9,948 nucleotides of DNA from Acidobacteriota bacterium (GTDB lineage: Bacteria > Acidobacteriota > Holophagae > Thermotomaculales > Thermotomaculaceae). Shown here piece by piece: positions 1-7,060 of this stretch. Numbering within the stretch: the first letter of the stretch is position 1; each line of letters begins with the position of its first letter. Both the position numbers and the translations under genes were made by a program. Location of the stretch: positions 1 through 9,948 of the forward strand of contig QMQE01000085.1 of assembly GCA_003650445.1 (NCBI GenBank), in the 5' to 3' direction. The notes beneath the pieces are model-generated. The model ran no database searches and was not told the DNA's origin. It worked only from the letters and a program-made list of their open reading frames with translations.

Positions 1-264
1 CCCATCATCCCCGGCATTAAACCGGTGACCAACAGGCGCCAGATTGAGCAGATTCCCCGGCTCTTCTTTGCCACCATGCCTCAGGAACTGGTCAAAGCCG
101 TGGAGGGGGCGAAAACACCGGCCGAAGCCTTCAACGGTGGCACCCGCTACATGGCAAAACTGGTTCAACAGCTCCTTGACTTCGGTGTTCCAGGTATTCA
201 TCTCTTTATCCAGGAAAAAAGTGACGACAGCCACGCGCTCCTATCCGCCGTCTATGGCAGCTGA
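1..264 (+). CDS. metF: 5,10-methylenetetrahydrofolate reductase, C-terminal part (5' end outside window)
   Basis: The reading frame is open from base 1 to the TGA at 262-264, giving the last 87 residues of a MetF-like protein. MetF is a cytoplasmic flavoenzyme that reduces 5,10-methylene-THF to 5-methyl-THF, the methyl donor for methionine synthesis. The visible part begins PIIPGIKPVTNRRQIEQIPR, matching the family's 'P(I/L)(I/M)PGI.P.T' segment. It then shows a P.EL helix and near the end GVPGIHLF, the strand that reads GV.G.HFYT or GVPVLHYY in other MetF proteins. The ending (EKSDDSHALL) is closer to the Bacteroidetes-type ending 'GKSDN.' than to the E. coli one. The next gene, asd, follows after 18 bp, so the two are probably co-transcribed. 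I see no break in the visible part. The family call rests on motif memory over a short stretch. Confidence 0.82.
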   Translation, partial: PIIPGIKPVTNRRQIEQIPRLFFATMPQELVKAVEGAKTPAEAFNGGTRYMAKLVQQLLDFGVPGIHLFIQEKSDDSHALLSAVYGS

Positions 265-282
265 TGCGCCCGGAGAACCGCC

Positions 283-1368
283 ATGAAGATGAACAACTCA
301 ATTCGCAGTTTCAACTCAAAGGGAGAGCGTATCCCTGTTACCGTCCTTGGAGCCACCGGCATGGTGGGCCAGGTATTTATGTGGATGTTGGAAACCCATC
401 CCTCGTTTAAGGTCGTTTCCATTACCGCGGGGGACAGCAGGAAGGGGAAATCCTACCGTGAAGCTACAAGGTGGCAGCTCCCGGTTCCCTTCCCCGAAAC
501 CTATGGAAGGATGCCCTTTTCCACGCTGAACGACGTCCTTGCCGCACCGACTCCCATCGTCTTCAGTGCCCTTCCGGCAGAAATTGCGTTGAAAATTGAA
601 CCCATGCTGGCAGAATCCGGTGCCGCCGTATTCTCCAACGCCTCCGCCATGCGGGGAAAAGAAAACGTCCCCATCCTGATTCCGGAAGCCAATCCCGGAG
701 ACTTGGGCCGGATTAAAAAACAACAGTGGGGAAGCGGCGGCTTCATCGTCACAAACGCCAACTGCGCCACCACCGGCCTTGCTGTGGCACTGTCACCCCT
801 TCGAAAATTCGGCATCAAAGATGTCTTTGTTTCCACCTGCCAGTCCGTATCCGGTGCCGGGTATCCCGGCATTTCCCACATGGATATTGCCGGGAACCTC
901 ATTCCATTCATCGAGAATGAAGAAGAAAAAATCAAGGGGGAACTAAGCGCCATCCTCCACCTCAACGTGCCGATTTTCCCGTCCTGCGTCCGCGTTCCGG
1001 TACGTTTCGGCCATCTGGAAACTGTCTGGGCCAAACTGGGTGAAAATGTAAGCACCACCGATATTCGGGAAAGCTGGGAGAAATTCAAGCCCCCTGCCCA
1101 TCTCCCCTCCCTACCGGAAACCCCGGTTAGCTACCTGTCTGACCCGGCCCAGCCCCAGCCCGCCCTCAGCTTCGCCGGCACCCCGCCGGGGATGGCCGTC
1201 TTCACCGGCGGGTTAAAAAAACAGGGAAACCGCATCGGATTCATCCTCCTCGTCAACAACATTGTCCGGGGGGCGGCGGGGGGTTCCATTGCCAACGCAG
1301 AACTCTTCCTGGAAGGCTGGGACCGGCACCTGGAAGCCCAATCCGCTGTCCCTCAATTCGACTCATAA
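283..1368 (+). CDS. asd: aspartate-semialdehyde dehydrogenase, archaeal/fungal type
   Basis: This 361-residue cytoplasmic enzyme would reduce L-4-aspartyl phosphate to aspartate semialdehyde with NADPH, the branch point to lysine/diaminopimelate, threonine and methionine. The nucleotide-binding loop GATGMVGQ is at residues 23-30. The catalytic cysteine is C161 in TNANCATTG. The substrate-binding/catalytic region VRVPVRFGHLE contains R237 and H244. The order and spacing, together with the SVSGAGYPG segment at 188-196, fit the archaeal/yeast branch better than the classical E. coli branch. The length is normal, with about 17 extra residues before the first beta strand. GGAG at 272-275 lies 7 nt before the ATG and supports this start over the ATG two codons later. 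The gene follows metF by 18 bp, a sensible pairing because both serve methionine synthesis. Malonyl-CoA reductase of Sulfolobus belongs to the same family, but asd is much more likely here. Confidence 0.92.
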   Translation: MKMNNSIRSFNSKGERIPVTVLGATGMVGQVFMWMLETHPSFKVVSITAGDSRKGKSYREATRWQLPVPFPETYGRMPFSTLNDVLAAPTPIVFSALPAEIALKIEPMLAESGAAVFSNASAMRGKENVPILIPEANPGDLGRIKKQQWGSGGFIVTNANCATTGLAVALSPLRKFGIKDVFVSTCQSVSGAGYPGISHMDIAGNLIPFIENEEEKIKGELSAILHLNVPIFPSCVRVPVRFGHLETVWAKLGENVSTTDIRESWEKFKPPAHLPSLPETPVSYLSDPAQPQPALSFAGTPPGMAVFTGGLKKQGNRIGFILLVNNIVRGAAGGSIANAELFLEGWDRHLEAQSAVPQFDS

Positions 1369-1378
1369 GCCGAATTGA
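1353..1378 (+). terminator. possible stem-loop at the 3' end of asd
   Basis: A perfect 8-bp inverted repeat, TCAATTCG (1353-1360) and CGAATTGA (1371-1378), brackets a 10-nt loop and spans the asd stop codon. It is followed by CAGAAGGGGGGG rather than a T-run, so it is not a standard rho-independent terminator. It could mark an mRNA 3' end or act in attenuation. The remaining 147 bp up to the next gene show no terminator that I can support. Confidence 0.25.
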
Positions 1379-1525
1379 CAGAAGGGGGGGTAAGGAAAAA
1401 GTTCATAGACAGAGAAAAGCGGGGACTGGCAATGCCCCGGTGCCTGCCCCCGCGTCGCCGGGTGACAGTTTCCTGGAACGATTGTTGCATCTAAAAAACG
1501 CGAAACGTATAGAACGGAGGAAAAC

Positions 1526-3880
1526 ATGAAAAAACTTTTTTTATCCATTCTGATTCTGTCATCCCTGCTGTCGGTGATGGCCGGTCCGGTGGAGAAGCCA
1601 CCCACTGACAAAACCCTTTCCCCCTATTTCTTTGTAAAATCGGATAATCCATCGGTGGACAGTCTGCCGCTGAAGGCGACATCCGCGAAAGTTACCATCG
1701 TCGGTGTCATTGCCGATGTGACGGTGACCCAGGAATATAAGAACGTTGGGGAAACACCGCTGGAGGCTACCTATATTTTCCCTGGCTCTACCCGGGCGGC
1801 AGTGTATGGTATGAAAATGACCATCGGGAAACGCACCCTTGTGGCAAAAATTGAAGAGCGACAGAAAGCGCGTCAGGATTATGAACAGGCGCGAAACGAG
1901 GGAAGAAGCGCTTCCCTACTGGAGCAGCAGCGACCCAATGTATTTCAGATGAGCGTCGCGAACATCATGCCAGGGGATGTGATTCGGGTGGAACTGAAGT
2001 ACACTGAACTCCTGGTCCCCATAGACGGGGTGTATCAATTTGCCTACCCCACAGTGGTGGGTCCCCGCTACACTGAACAGCCGGATACGCCGGAACAAAA
2101 AGACAAGTGGACAAAAAATCCCTACCTCCATCAGGGAGAAGCCGCTCCGTATACCTTCGACCTGAGCGTGGAGATTTCTTCTCCCATCCCGGTTCAGGAT
2201 GTGTTCAGTCCCAGCCACAAAATAAACGTGGCATTTGATGGGCCGAAAATGGCGATGATTCAGCTGGACAAAAGCGAAAAAGCCGGTGGCAACCGTGATT
2301 TTATCCTGAATTACCGCCTTTCGGGGAAGAAGATTCAATCCGGGCTGATGCTCTACAAAGGCAAAACTGAGAATTTCTTTCTCCTGATGGCAGAACCGCC
2401 GAAACGGGTTCGCCCGGAAGAGATTCCGGCACGGGACTACGTATTTATCGTAGACGTATCCGGTTCCATGCGGGGGTTTCCCCTTGATATCTCCAAAGCC
2501 CTGCTGAAAAAGCTGATTTCTTCGCTGAAGCCCACGGACACGTTTAACGTACTGCTTTTTTCCGGGGGGAGTCGGGTACTGAGCCCTGCATCCCTTCCCG
2601 CAACAAAAGAAAATATTCAGCGGGCTGTCACGCTTATTGACAATCTTCGGGGCGGCGGCGGAACCCGGCTTCTGCCAGCCATGAAGCGGGCGCTGGCGTT
2701 GCCGATGAATGAAGGCGTGTCCCGGAGCATGGTGGTGGTCACCGACGGCTACGTGTCGGTGGAAAAGGCCACTTTCCAGATGATTCGGGAAAACCTCAAC
2801 CAGTCCAATCTTTTTGCTTTTGGAATCGGCACATCGGTGAACCGCTACCTCATTGAAGGCATGGCCAGGGCCGGTATGGGCGAGCCCTTTATTATTACCA
2901 ACCCGAAGGAAGCCCCCGCTATTGCTGAAAAATTCCGCAACTATATTCAATCCCCCGTACTTACCGACATCAAGGTAAACTTTAACGGATTTGACACCTA
3001 TGATGTGGAACCGGTTTCCATTCCCGACCTCTTTGCAGGCCGCCCGGTGGTGGTATTCGGCAAGTGGAAGGGAAACGCGGCGGGTAAGGTGATGGTCACC
3101 GGTATTTCCGGGAATGGTAAGTACAAGGCTGAATTCAAGGTAACAGACAAACTGGCCCGAAAAGAAAATGCAGCGCTCCGCTACCTCTGGGCCCGTACCC
3201 GCATTGCGGAATTGTCCGACTACGCGAAGTACGGCGAATCTGAAATCAAACCCACAGTCACCGAACTGGGACTGAAATACAACCTGATGACCGCCTATAC
3301 GTCTTTTGTGGCTATTGACACGAAAATCCGAAACAAAGACGGGAAAATGGTCTCAGTGAAACAGCCCCTTCCCTTGCCTCAAGGCGTTTCAGATACTGCA
3401 GTGGGCGGGGGCAGCAGAAAGATGATGCTTGTCCGGCGCAGGCCTTCAATGGCAATAGGGGCGCCCTCCCCTCAAGCAGGGATGGTCCGGGAATCGATGG
3501 ATCAGTCTGTCGTTGCTCCGCCAGTTAAGCCTCTCCTTCCGTCCACAAGCGCCATGGCGAAACCGTTCCCGCTGAAACCGAGGGTGATGGGACTGGATAA
3601 ACTGGTGGTAACGGGTTTTGACCGCAACCTCGTGGCAAAACTACTGAAGTCCATGGAACCGGATCTCATCATGTGCGTAATGAATGCAGGGGAAAGAAAG
3701 GTTCATGTAAATGTTACCGTACAAATGAATCCCGACGGCAGTAACCGACTCCTTACAACGGTAACAAATAATTCTGGTTCAGATGCCCTGCAAGATTGTA
3801 TTAGCAAGAAAATATCCCAGTTGATGAAGAAACTGCCCAGAGGAGTAAGCGGCTCATTCTCCTTTGATATCCTGGGCTGA
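1526..3880 (+). CDS. exported VIT and von Willebrand factor A domain protein with TonB/AgmX-like C-terminal domain
   Basis: This is a 784-residue exported protein. A Sec signal peptide covers residues 1-19 (KK, then LFLSILILSSLLSVMA) with a likely cut before G20. A VIT domain spans about 35-165 and includes the diagnostic ERQKARQDYEQAR helix (111-123) and the P.VFQMSVANI.PGD strand-turn (137-151). A VWA domain spans about 303-480. Its metal site (MIDAS) is intact: D310-V-S-G-S314, T380 in GGGGTRLL, and D407 in VVTDG. A region of about 490-615 is typical of VIT-VWA proteins, and a Pro/Met-rich linker covers 635-690. The last 90 residues (about 695-784) resemble the TonB-fold AgmX/PglI C-terminal domain, with paired cysteines C717 and C758. 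GGAGG at 1516-1520, 5 nt from the ATG, fixes the start. Proteins of this family are envelope-bound or secreted and bind ligands through the metal site, but the ligand here is unknown. The gene stands alone and is closed by a terminator. Confidence 0.9.
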   Translation: MKKLFLSILILSSLLSVMAGPVEKPPTDKTLSPYFFVKSDNPSVDSLPLKATSAKVTIVGVIADVTVTQEYKNVGETPLEATYIFPGSTRAAVYGMKMTIGKRTLVAKIEERQKARQDYEQARNEGRSASLLEQQRPNVFQMSVANIMPGDVIRVELKYTELLVPIDGVYQFAYPTVVGPRYTEQPDTPEQKDKWTKNPYLHQGEAAPYTFDLSVEISSPIPVQDVFSPSHKINVAFDGPKMAMIQLDKSEKAGGNRDFILNYRLSGKKIQSGLMLYKGKTENFFLLMAEPPKRVRPEEIPARDYVFIVDVSGSMRGFPLDISKALLKKLISSLKPTDTFNVLLFSGGSRVLSPASLPATKENIQRAVTLIDNLRGGGGTRLLPAMKRALALPMNEGVSRSMVVVTDGYVSVEKATFQMIRENLNQSNLFAFGIGTSVNRYLIEGMARAGMGEPFIITNPKEAPAIAEKFRNYIQSPVLTDIKVNFNGFDTYDVEPVSIPDLFAGRPVVVFGKWKGNAAGKVMVTGISGNGKYKAEFKVTDKLARKENAALRYLWARTRIAELSDYAKYGESEIKPTVTELGLKYNLMTAYTSFVAIDTKIRNKDGKMVSVKQPLPLPQGVSDTAVGGGSRKMMLVRRRPSMAIGAPSPQAGMVRESMDQSVVAPPVKPLLPSTSAMAKPFPLKPRVMGLDKLVVTGFDRNLVAKLLKSMEPDLIMCVMNAGERKVHVNVTVQMNPDGSNRLLTTVTNNSGSDALQDCISKKISQLMKKLPRGVSGSFSFDILG

Positions 3881-3893
3881 ATTGAAACAAGAA

Positions 3894-3923
3894 AGAGAGA
3901 GGGGCGTTATGCCCCTTTTTTTC
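3894..3923 (+). terminator. rho-independent terminator of the VIT-VWA gene
   Basis: GGGGC (3901-3905), loop GTTAT, and GCCCC (3911-3915) are followed immediately by seven T (3916-3922). The purine run before the stem (AAAGAGAGA) can extend the pairing into the T-run. It starts about 20 bp after the stop codon and serves the + strand transcript. Confidence 0.85.
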
Positions 3924-3947
3924 TTGGATGCGATATTCAGATTCTCT

Positions 3948-3972
3948 CGCAAAGGCACAAAGCACGCCAAGG
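3948..3972 (+). repeat. GCAAAG/CACAAAG-type short repeat motif
   Basis: Three imperfect units in a row (GCAAAG, CACAAAG, CACGCCAAG) form a 25-nt stretch. From memory it resembles the CGCAAAG.CGCAAAG sequences scattered through many environmental bacterial genomes. It lies just past the terminator, at the left edge of a region of gene remnants. Only one copy is visible in the window, so its status as a genomic repeat is inferred. Confidence 0.35.
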
Positions 3973-4109
3973 TTGGGAAGGATCGATAAAAAAGATTTTT
4001 ATGCACATAAAAGCCCTGAAACCCGATACTTTCTGTTTTGCAACTGGCGAGGAAATCTCGTTCTATCGTGAGGGTGCGCTGGTCACAAAGGGCAATCAAG
4101 TCCCGGAAA

Positions 4110-4205
4110 GTTGAGGCGCTCTTTCTGGCAACTGACCTGGCGAGCGGGGTCACCGGAGAAATAATATATGTTGATGCAGGGTGCAATATCGTCGGTCTCC
4201 ATTAA
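4110..4205 (+). pseudogene. fabI: remnant of enoyl-ACP reductase (fabI), last 31 codons
   Basis: The frame ending at TAA 4203-4205 reads VEALFLATDLASG, then VTGEIIYVDAG, then CNIVGLH. This is the C-terminal signature of FabI, which in intact family members reads ALFLLSDLASG.TGE..YVD.GYNI.G. FabI is the NADH-dependent enoyl reductase of fatty acid synthesis. Nothing upstream in this frame matches FabI: the open frame begins only at about 4020 after a TGA, and it lacks the catalytic Y-x6-K region and the Rossmann motif. The usual Tyr of GYNI is Cys here. I read it as the decayed 3' end of a fabI copy, left by deletion or rearrangement. The match is short but dense. Confidence 0.7.
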
Positions 4206-4522
4206 CGGCGTCGATTTGTGCTTCATCTCCTTGTTGGCTTGCGCCCTGGAATCTTCACGTACTTATTTTGATGAAAGTGATTAAGGCACGGGTCAACTAT
4301 GGTTCGCTTGCTGACGAAAAGCCCATTAAACAACGGCTGCAGATTCACGGGGATGTGTTCGGCCTGCGCGTAGCTGGCTGCTTCAGTCGTTTTCATGGCG
4401 ATGATTGTATCGTGGAGAAGCGGGGAGATGGGGCCAGTTCCCGGAACTCTAAAAAACACTTTCTCTGTCCGGACTGAACATAGAACTCCGGCGCCAAAGG
4501 AGCACAGAACACTTCCCTCCGC
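4206..4522. other. intergenic stretch with no recognisable gene
   Basis: Open frames exist on both strands (for example a 57-codon stretch on the - strand read from about 4399 to 4226), but none has a ribosome binding site, a recognisable domain or a sensible composition. A perfect 13-nt palindrome, AGTTCC-C-GGAACT, lies at 4436-4448, roughly 75 bp upstream of the promoter of the next operon. Together with the fabI remnant next to it, the region looks like decayed coding DNA. Confidence 0.5.
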
Positions 4523-4551
4523 TTGCCTCCAATCCGAAAACGGGGTATAGT
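4523..4551 (+). promoter_or_regulatory. sigma70-type promoter of the cfa-flavoprotein operon
   Basis: The -35 is TTGCCT (4523-4528), the spacer is 17 nt, and the -10 is TATAGT (4546-4551, five of six consensus bases). The predicted transcription start at about 4558 falls immediately before the AGGAGG ribosome binding site, so the 5' leader would be only about 12 nt. The prediction rests on sequence alone. Confidence 0.5.
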
Positions 4552-4558
4552 TTTTCAC

Positions 4559-4564
4559 AGGAGG
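4559..4564 (+). promoter_or_regulatory. ribosome binding site fixing the cfa start
   Basis: AGGAGG lies 6 nt before the ATG at 4571. It selects this start over the in-frame ATG at 4523, which has no ribosome binding site, overlaps the promoter, and would add 16 residues with no family match. Confidence 0.85.
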
Positions 4565-4570
4565 CAGAAT

Positions 4571-5692
4571 ATGACATCGGATAAGTCAGAATCCTTCGTG
4601 CGTGACATGTTGGCACAGGCCGGGGTGTCTGTGGACGGCAACCGCCCCTTTGACATCCAGGTTCATGATCCGCGCCTCTACCGGCGGGTACTGGCGGAAG
4701 GGGCACTGGGGTTGGGTGAGGCCTACATGGACGGCTGGTGGGATTGCGAAGCACTGGACGAGTTTATCAACAAGGTGATGCTGGCGGACCTGGAAAAAGA
4801 AGTGAAAGGCAACTGGAAACTTCTCTGGCACCTGTTCAAATCCCGGTTCTTCAATCTGCAGAAGATTTCACGTGCCTATCAGGTGGGGGAACAGCATTAT
4901 GACGCCGGGAATGACCTCTACCGGGCTATGCTGGATAAGCGGATGAACTACACTTGTGCCTACTGGAAGGATGCGAAAACCCTGGACGAGGCACAGGAAG
5001 CAAAACTGGATATGGTCTGTCGGAAGATTGAGTTAAAACCGGGGATGAAGGTACTGGAACTGGGGTGCGGCTTTGGTTCCTTTGCCGGGTACGCCGCGGA
5101 GAAATACGGAGTCCATGTCACCGGGGTGACGGTATCGAAGCGTCAGGTGGAACTGGGCCGGGAATTGTGGAGAGGCCTGCCGGTTGAACTGCTGCTGAAG
5201 GATTACCGAAGTGTGTCCGGTGAGTATGATAGAGTGGTTTCCATCGGCATCATGGAGCATATCGGGTACAAAAATTACCGAACCTACATGGAGGTGGTGG
5301 ATCGTACATTGAAGAAGGACGGCATTGCCTTTATTCACACCATCGGGGGGAAGGTAAGCACCACCACTGCCAACCCATGGACAACAAAATACATTTTCCC
5401 CAACGGGATGCTGCCCTCCATTGCCCAATTGGCAAAGGCGATGGAGGGGATTTTCATTGTGGAGGATCTGCACAATTTCGGGCCCGATTATGACAAAACC
5501 CTGATGGCATGGTATGAAAACTTTGAAAAAGCCTGGCCGGAGTTGAAATCGAGCTATGACGAGCGGTTTTACCGGATGTGGAGATTCTACCTCTTAAGCT
5601 GTGCCGGGGGATTCCGCTCCCGCAGCACCCAGTTGTGGCAGATTGTCATGACCCGGCCCGGCCGCAAACAACCGAATTGTAGAATCGGATAA
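4571..5692 (+). CDS. cfa: cyclopropane-fatty-acyl-phospholipid synthase (Cfa-type lipid methyltransferase)
   Basis: This 373-residue SAM-dependent enzyme acts at the cytoplasmic membrane face, methylating cis double bonds of phospholipid acyl chains to give cyclopropane rings (E. coli Cfa has 382 residues). The N-terminal lipid-binding domain spans about 1-100. The signature YTCAYWKDA holds C129. The SAM motif VLELGCGFGS is at 161-170. IMEHIGYKNY holds E229, FIHTIGG holds H256, FGPDYDKTLMAW holds Y307, and CAGGF holds C344. These align with the E. coli bicarbonate-site residues C139, E239, H266 and Y317 and with C354, so the site looks complete. The protein is close to E. coli Cfa over its whole length. 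It is the first gene of an operon with its own promoter. The flavoprotein gene begins 10 bp after its stop, so the product may be a methylene or methyl-branched lipid rather than a plain cyclopropane. Confidence 0.94.
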   Translation: MTSDKSESFVRDMLAQAGVSVDGNRPFDIQVHDPRLYRRVLAEGALGLGEAYMDGWWDCEALDEFINKVMLADLEKEVKGNWKLLWHLFKSRFFNLQKISRAYQVGEQHYDAGNDLYRAMLDKRMNYTCAYWKDAKTLDEAQEAKLDMVCRKIELKPGMKVLELGCGFGSFAGYAAEKYGVHVTGVTVSKRQVELGRELWRGLPVELLLKDYRSVSGEYDRVVSIGIMEHIGYKNYRTYMEVVDRTLKKDGIAFIHTIGGKVSTTTANPWTTKYIFPNGMLPSIAQLAKAMEGIFIVEDLHNFGPDYDKTLMAWYENFEKAWPELKSSYDERFYRMWRFYLLSCAGGFRSRSTQLWQIVMTRPGRKQPNCRIG

Positions 5693-5702
5693 GCTGGTAG
5701 AG

Positions 5703-6653
5703 ATGATTTCCAGTGATGTTATCATTGTCGGCGGTGGCCCTGGGGGTTCAGCCGCGGCATGGAAGCTGAAACAGGGAGGAATGAACGTTCGGATTCTGGA
5801 CAAAGCAATGTTCCCCCGCATGAAGCTCTGCGCCGGCTGGATTACTCCCCGGCTGCTGAGAAAACTGAAAATTATTGAAAAAAATTACCCCCATGGCATC
5901 CTTAGATTCTCCACCCTTCATTTCCATGTGTATGGCATCCCATTGCCGGTACCGACGCGGCAATATTCCATTCGAAGAATTGAATTTGACCACTGGCTGT
6001 TGAAACGGGCCGGGGTAGCGGTTGAACGGCACCGGGTTTCCAGCGTTGAACGACAGGATGACGGCTTTATTATTGATGGCAAGTTCCACTGCAACTGGCT
6101 GATCGGAGCCGGGGGAACCGGTTGCCCGGTATACCGACATTTTTTCAGGGAACTGCGTCCCAGGGAAAAACAAAAGCAGATTGTCTCTATGGAACTGGAG
6201 TTCCGGTTGAAACCTCAGACGGGAAAATGTCACCTCTGGTTTTTCCTGAAGGGGTTGCCCGGCTACGCCTGGTACGTACCCAAGCCGGATGGCTGGCTCA
6301 ACATTGGGATTGGCGGGAAACAGGAGGAAATGGCCCGAAAAGGGTGGGATATCCGGGAATTCTGGACTTTTTTCACGGATTTTCTGTTGAAAAAGGGGTT
6401 TTTGAATGAAAAACCACAAGCACCCGGTGCCTACAGCTACTATCTCCGACAACAGGGACAGGTTCAGGACGGCCATGCCATGATTGTCGGAGATGCTGCG
6501 GGGCTGGCCACACTGGACATGGGCGAAGGCATTGGCCCGGCAATCGAAAGCGGGCTGCTTGCTGCCGATGCCATCCTGAGCGGCAAGCCCCTTTCTTTTG
6601 AAAGCATTCCCCGAGCTTCTTTACCCGCCATTCTCTTTCCCTGGAAACGTTGA
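5703..6653 (+). CDS. FAD-dependent oxidoreductase of the geranylgeranyl reductase family
   Basis: This 316-residue flavoprotein has the FAD dinucleotide-binding fold at the N-terminus (VIIVGGGPGGSAAAWKL, glycines 10-15). It has the family segment FPRMKLCAGWITP (38-49), the GYAWYVPK motif (187-194, GY.W.FP in relatives), and the second FAD motif IVGDAAG (261-267) followed by MGEGIGPAIESG (273-284). Family members reduce isolated C=C bonds in isoprenoid chains of lipids, quinones or chlorophyll, or act as hydroxylases. It follows cfa by 10 bp in the same operon, which suggests that the product of the methyltransferase is its substrate. At 316 residues it is shorter than the usual 370-400, because the C-terminal part after the second FAD motif is short. 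The ATG at 5703 has only a weak ribosome binding site, so translation may depend on coupling to cfa. The family is confident, the substrate unknown. Confidence 0.85.
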   Translation: MISSDVIIVGGGPGGSAAAWKLKQGGMNVRILDKAMFPRMKLCAGWITPRLLRKLKIIEKNYPHGILRFSTLHFHVYGIPLPVPTRQYSIRRIEFDHWLLKRAGVAVERHRVSSVERQDDGFIIDGKFHCNWLIGAGGTGCPVYRHFFRELRPREKQKQIVSMELEFRLKPQTGKCHLWFFLKGLPGYAWYVPKPDGWLNIGIGGKQEEMARKGWDIREFWTFFTDFLLKKGFLNEKPQAPGAYSYYLRQQGQVQDGHAMIVGDAAGLATLDMGEGIGPAIESGLLAADAILSGKPLSFESIPRASLPAILFPWKR

Positions 6654-6678
6654 GACCCACTTTCCCCCAAGCTTTTGT

Positions 6679-6706
6679 TTGACACCGACTCTCCGCTATC
6701 TACAAT
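6679..6706 (+). promoter_or_regulatory. near-consensus sigma70 promoter
   Basis: The -35 is TTGACA (6679-6684, perfect), the spacer is 16 nt, and the -10 is TACAAT (6701-6706, five of six). It is the strongest promoter match in the window. The expected start of transcription (about 6712-6714) coincides with the ATG at 6713, so a transcript from it would be leaderless, or it may be a non-coding RNA. Confidence 0.55.
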
Positions 6707-6712
6707 CCATTC

Positions 6713-6940
6713 ATGGACACAGATTTTTTAAAATTGCTTGCCAATGACCCGGCACCCCTTTTGATGGCCTTTGCGCAACCTGCCAAGGCGCACGGAACCG
6801 GGAATCTACGTCAACTGCACAAAGGGTTTCGATTGCAAAGTCAAACGGCCGGAGGGTGGGATCTGGCACTGAGAAATGTACGAATAGAAAATAAACGTTT
6901 TTCCCGGAAAGGTGAGGGCCGCTTTACAGAAAAAGAGTAA
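6713..6940 (+). CDS. doubtful small hypothetical protein, 75 codons
   Basis: This ORF begins at the predicted transcription start of the promoter just upstream and has no ribosome binding site. The product is basic in its C-terminal half, with no signal peptide, no membrane segment and no motif that I recognise. Three bases after its TAA is a perfect 6-bp inverted repeat, CAGATA-GCT-TATCTG (6943-6957), without a T-run. It is either a leaderless small gene, a small RNA with a chance ORF, or nothing. I list it because of its promoter, not its sequence. Confidence 0.22.
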   Translation: MDTDFLKLLANDPAPLLMAFAQPAKAHGTGNLRQLHKGFRLQSQTAGGWDLALRNVRIENKRFSRKGEGRFTEKE

Positions 6941-7060
6941 CTCAGATAGCTTATCTGGCCCCAAATTTCCTCTTCGCCTGCCCCGTACAAGAATTTCCTC
7001 TTTCACTTCCCCAACGATGACATGGTTTCACTGGAGCAGAATCTAAAAAATGAGGACATA
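6941..7060. other. intergenic stretch with no recognisable gene
   Basis: Between the doubtful ORF and the hairpin I see only the short inverted repeat at 6943-6957 and a run of six A (7045-7050), which is a T-run on the - strand downstream of the hairpin. Confidence 0.5.

Noticed and set aside
501..1088. 195-codon open frame on the - strand inside asd
   Set aside because: Antisense shadow of a clearly recognised enzyme.
1485..1513. Promoter-like TTGCAT-N17-TATAGA before the VIT-VWA gene
   Set aside because: The start of transcription would fall inside the ribosome binding site, and the -35 matches only three of six bases.
1916..2950. 344-codon open frame on the - strand inside the VIT-VWA gene
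   Set aside because: It lies antisense to well-conserved VIT and VWA domains and has no family signal of its own.
3854..4186. 110-codon open frame on the - strand across the terminator
   Set aside because: It overlaps the end of the VIT-VWA gene and its terminator and is antisense to the fabI remnant. There is no ribosome binding site.
4181..4558. Overlapping open frames on both strands in the gap before cfa
   Set aside because: No ribosome binding site, no recognisable domain and unlikely composition. The - strand one runs through the proposed cfa promoter.
4523..4570. Upstream ATG extending cfa by 16 residues
   Set aside because: It has no ribosome binding site and overlaps the promoter. 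AGGAGG is correctly placed for the ATG at 4571, and the family match begins there.
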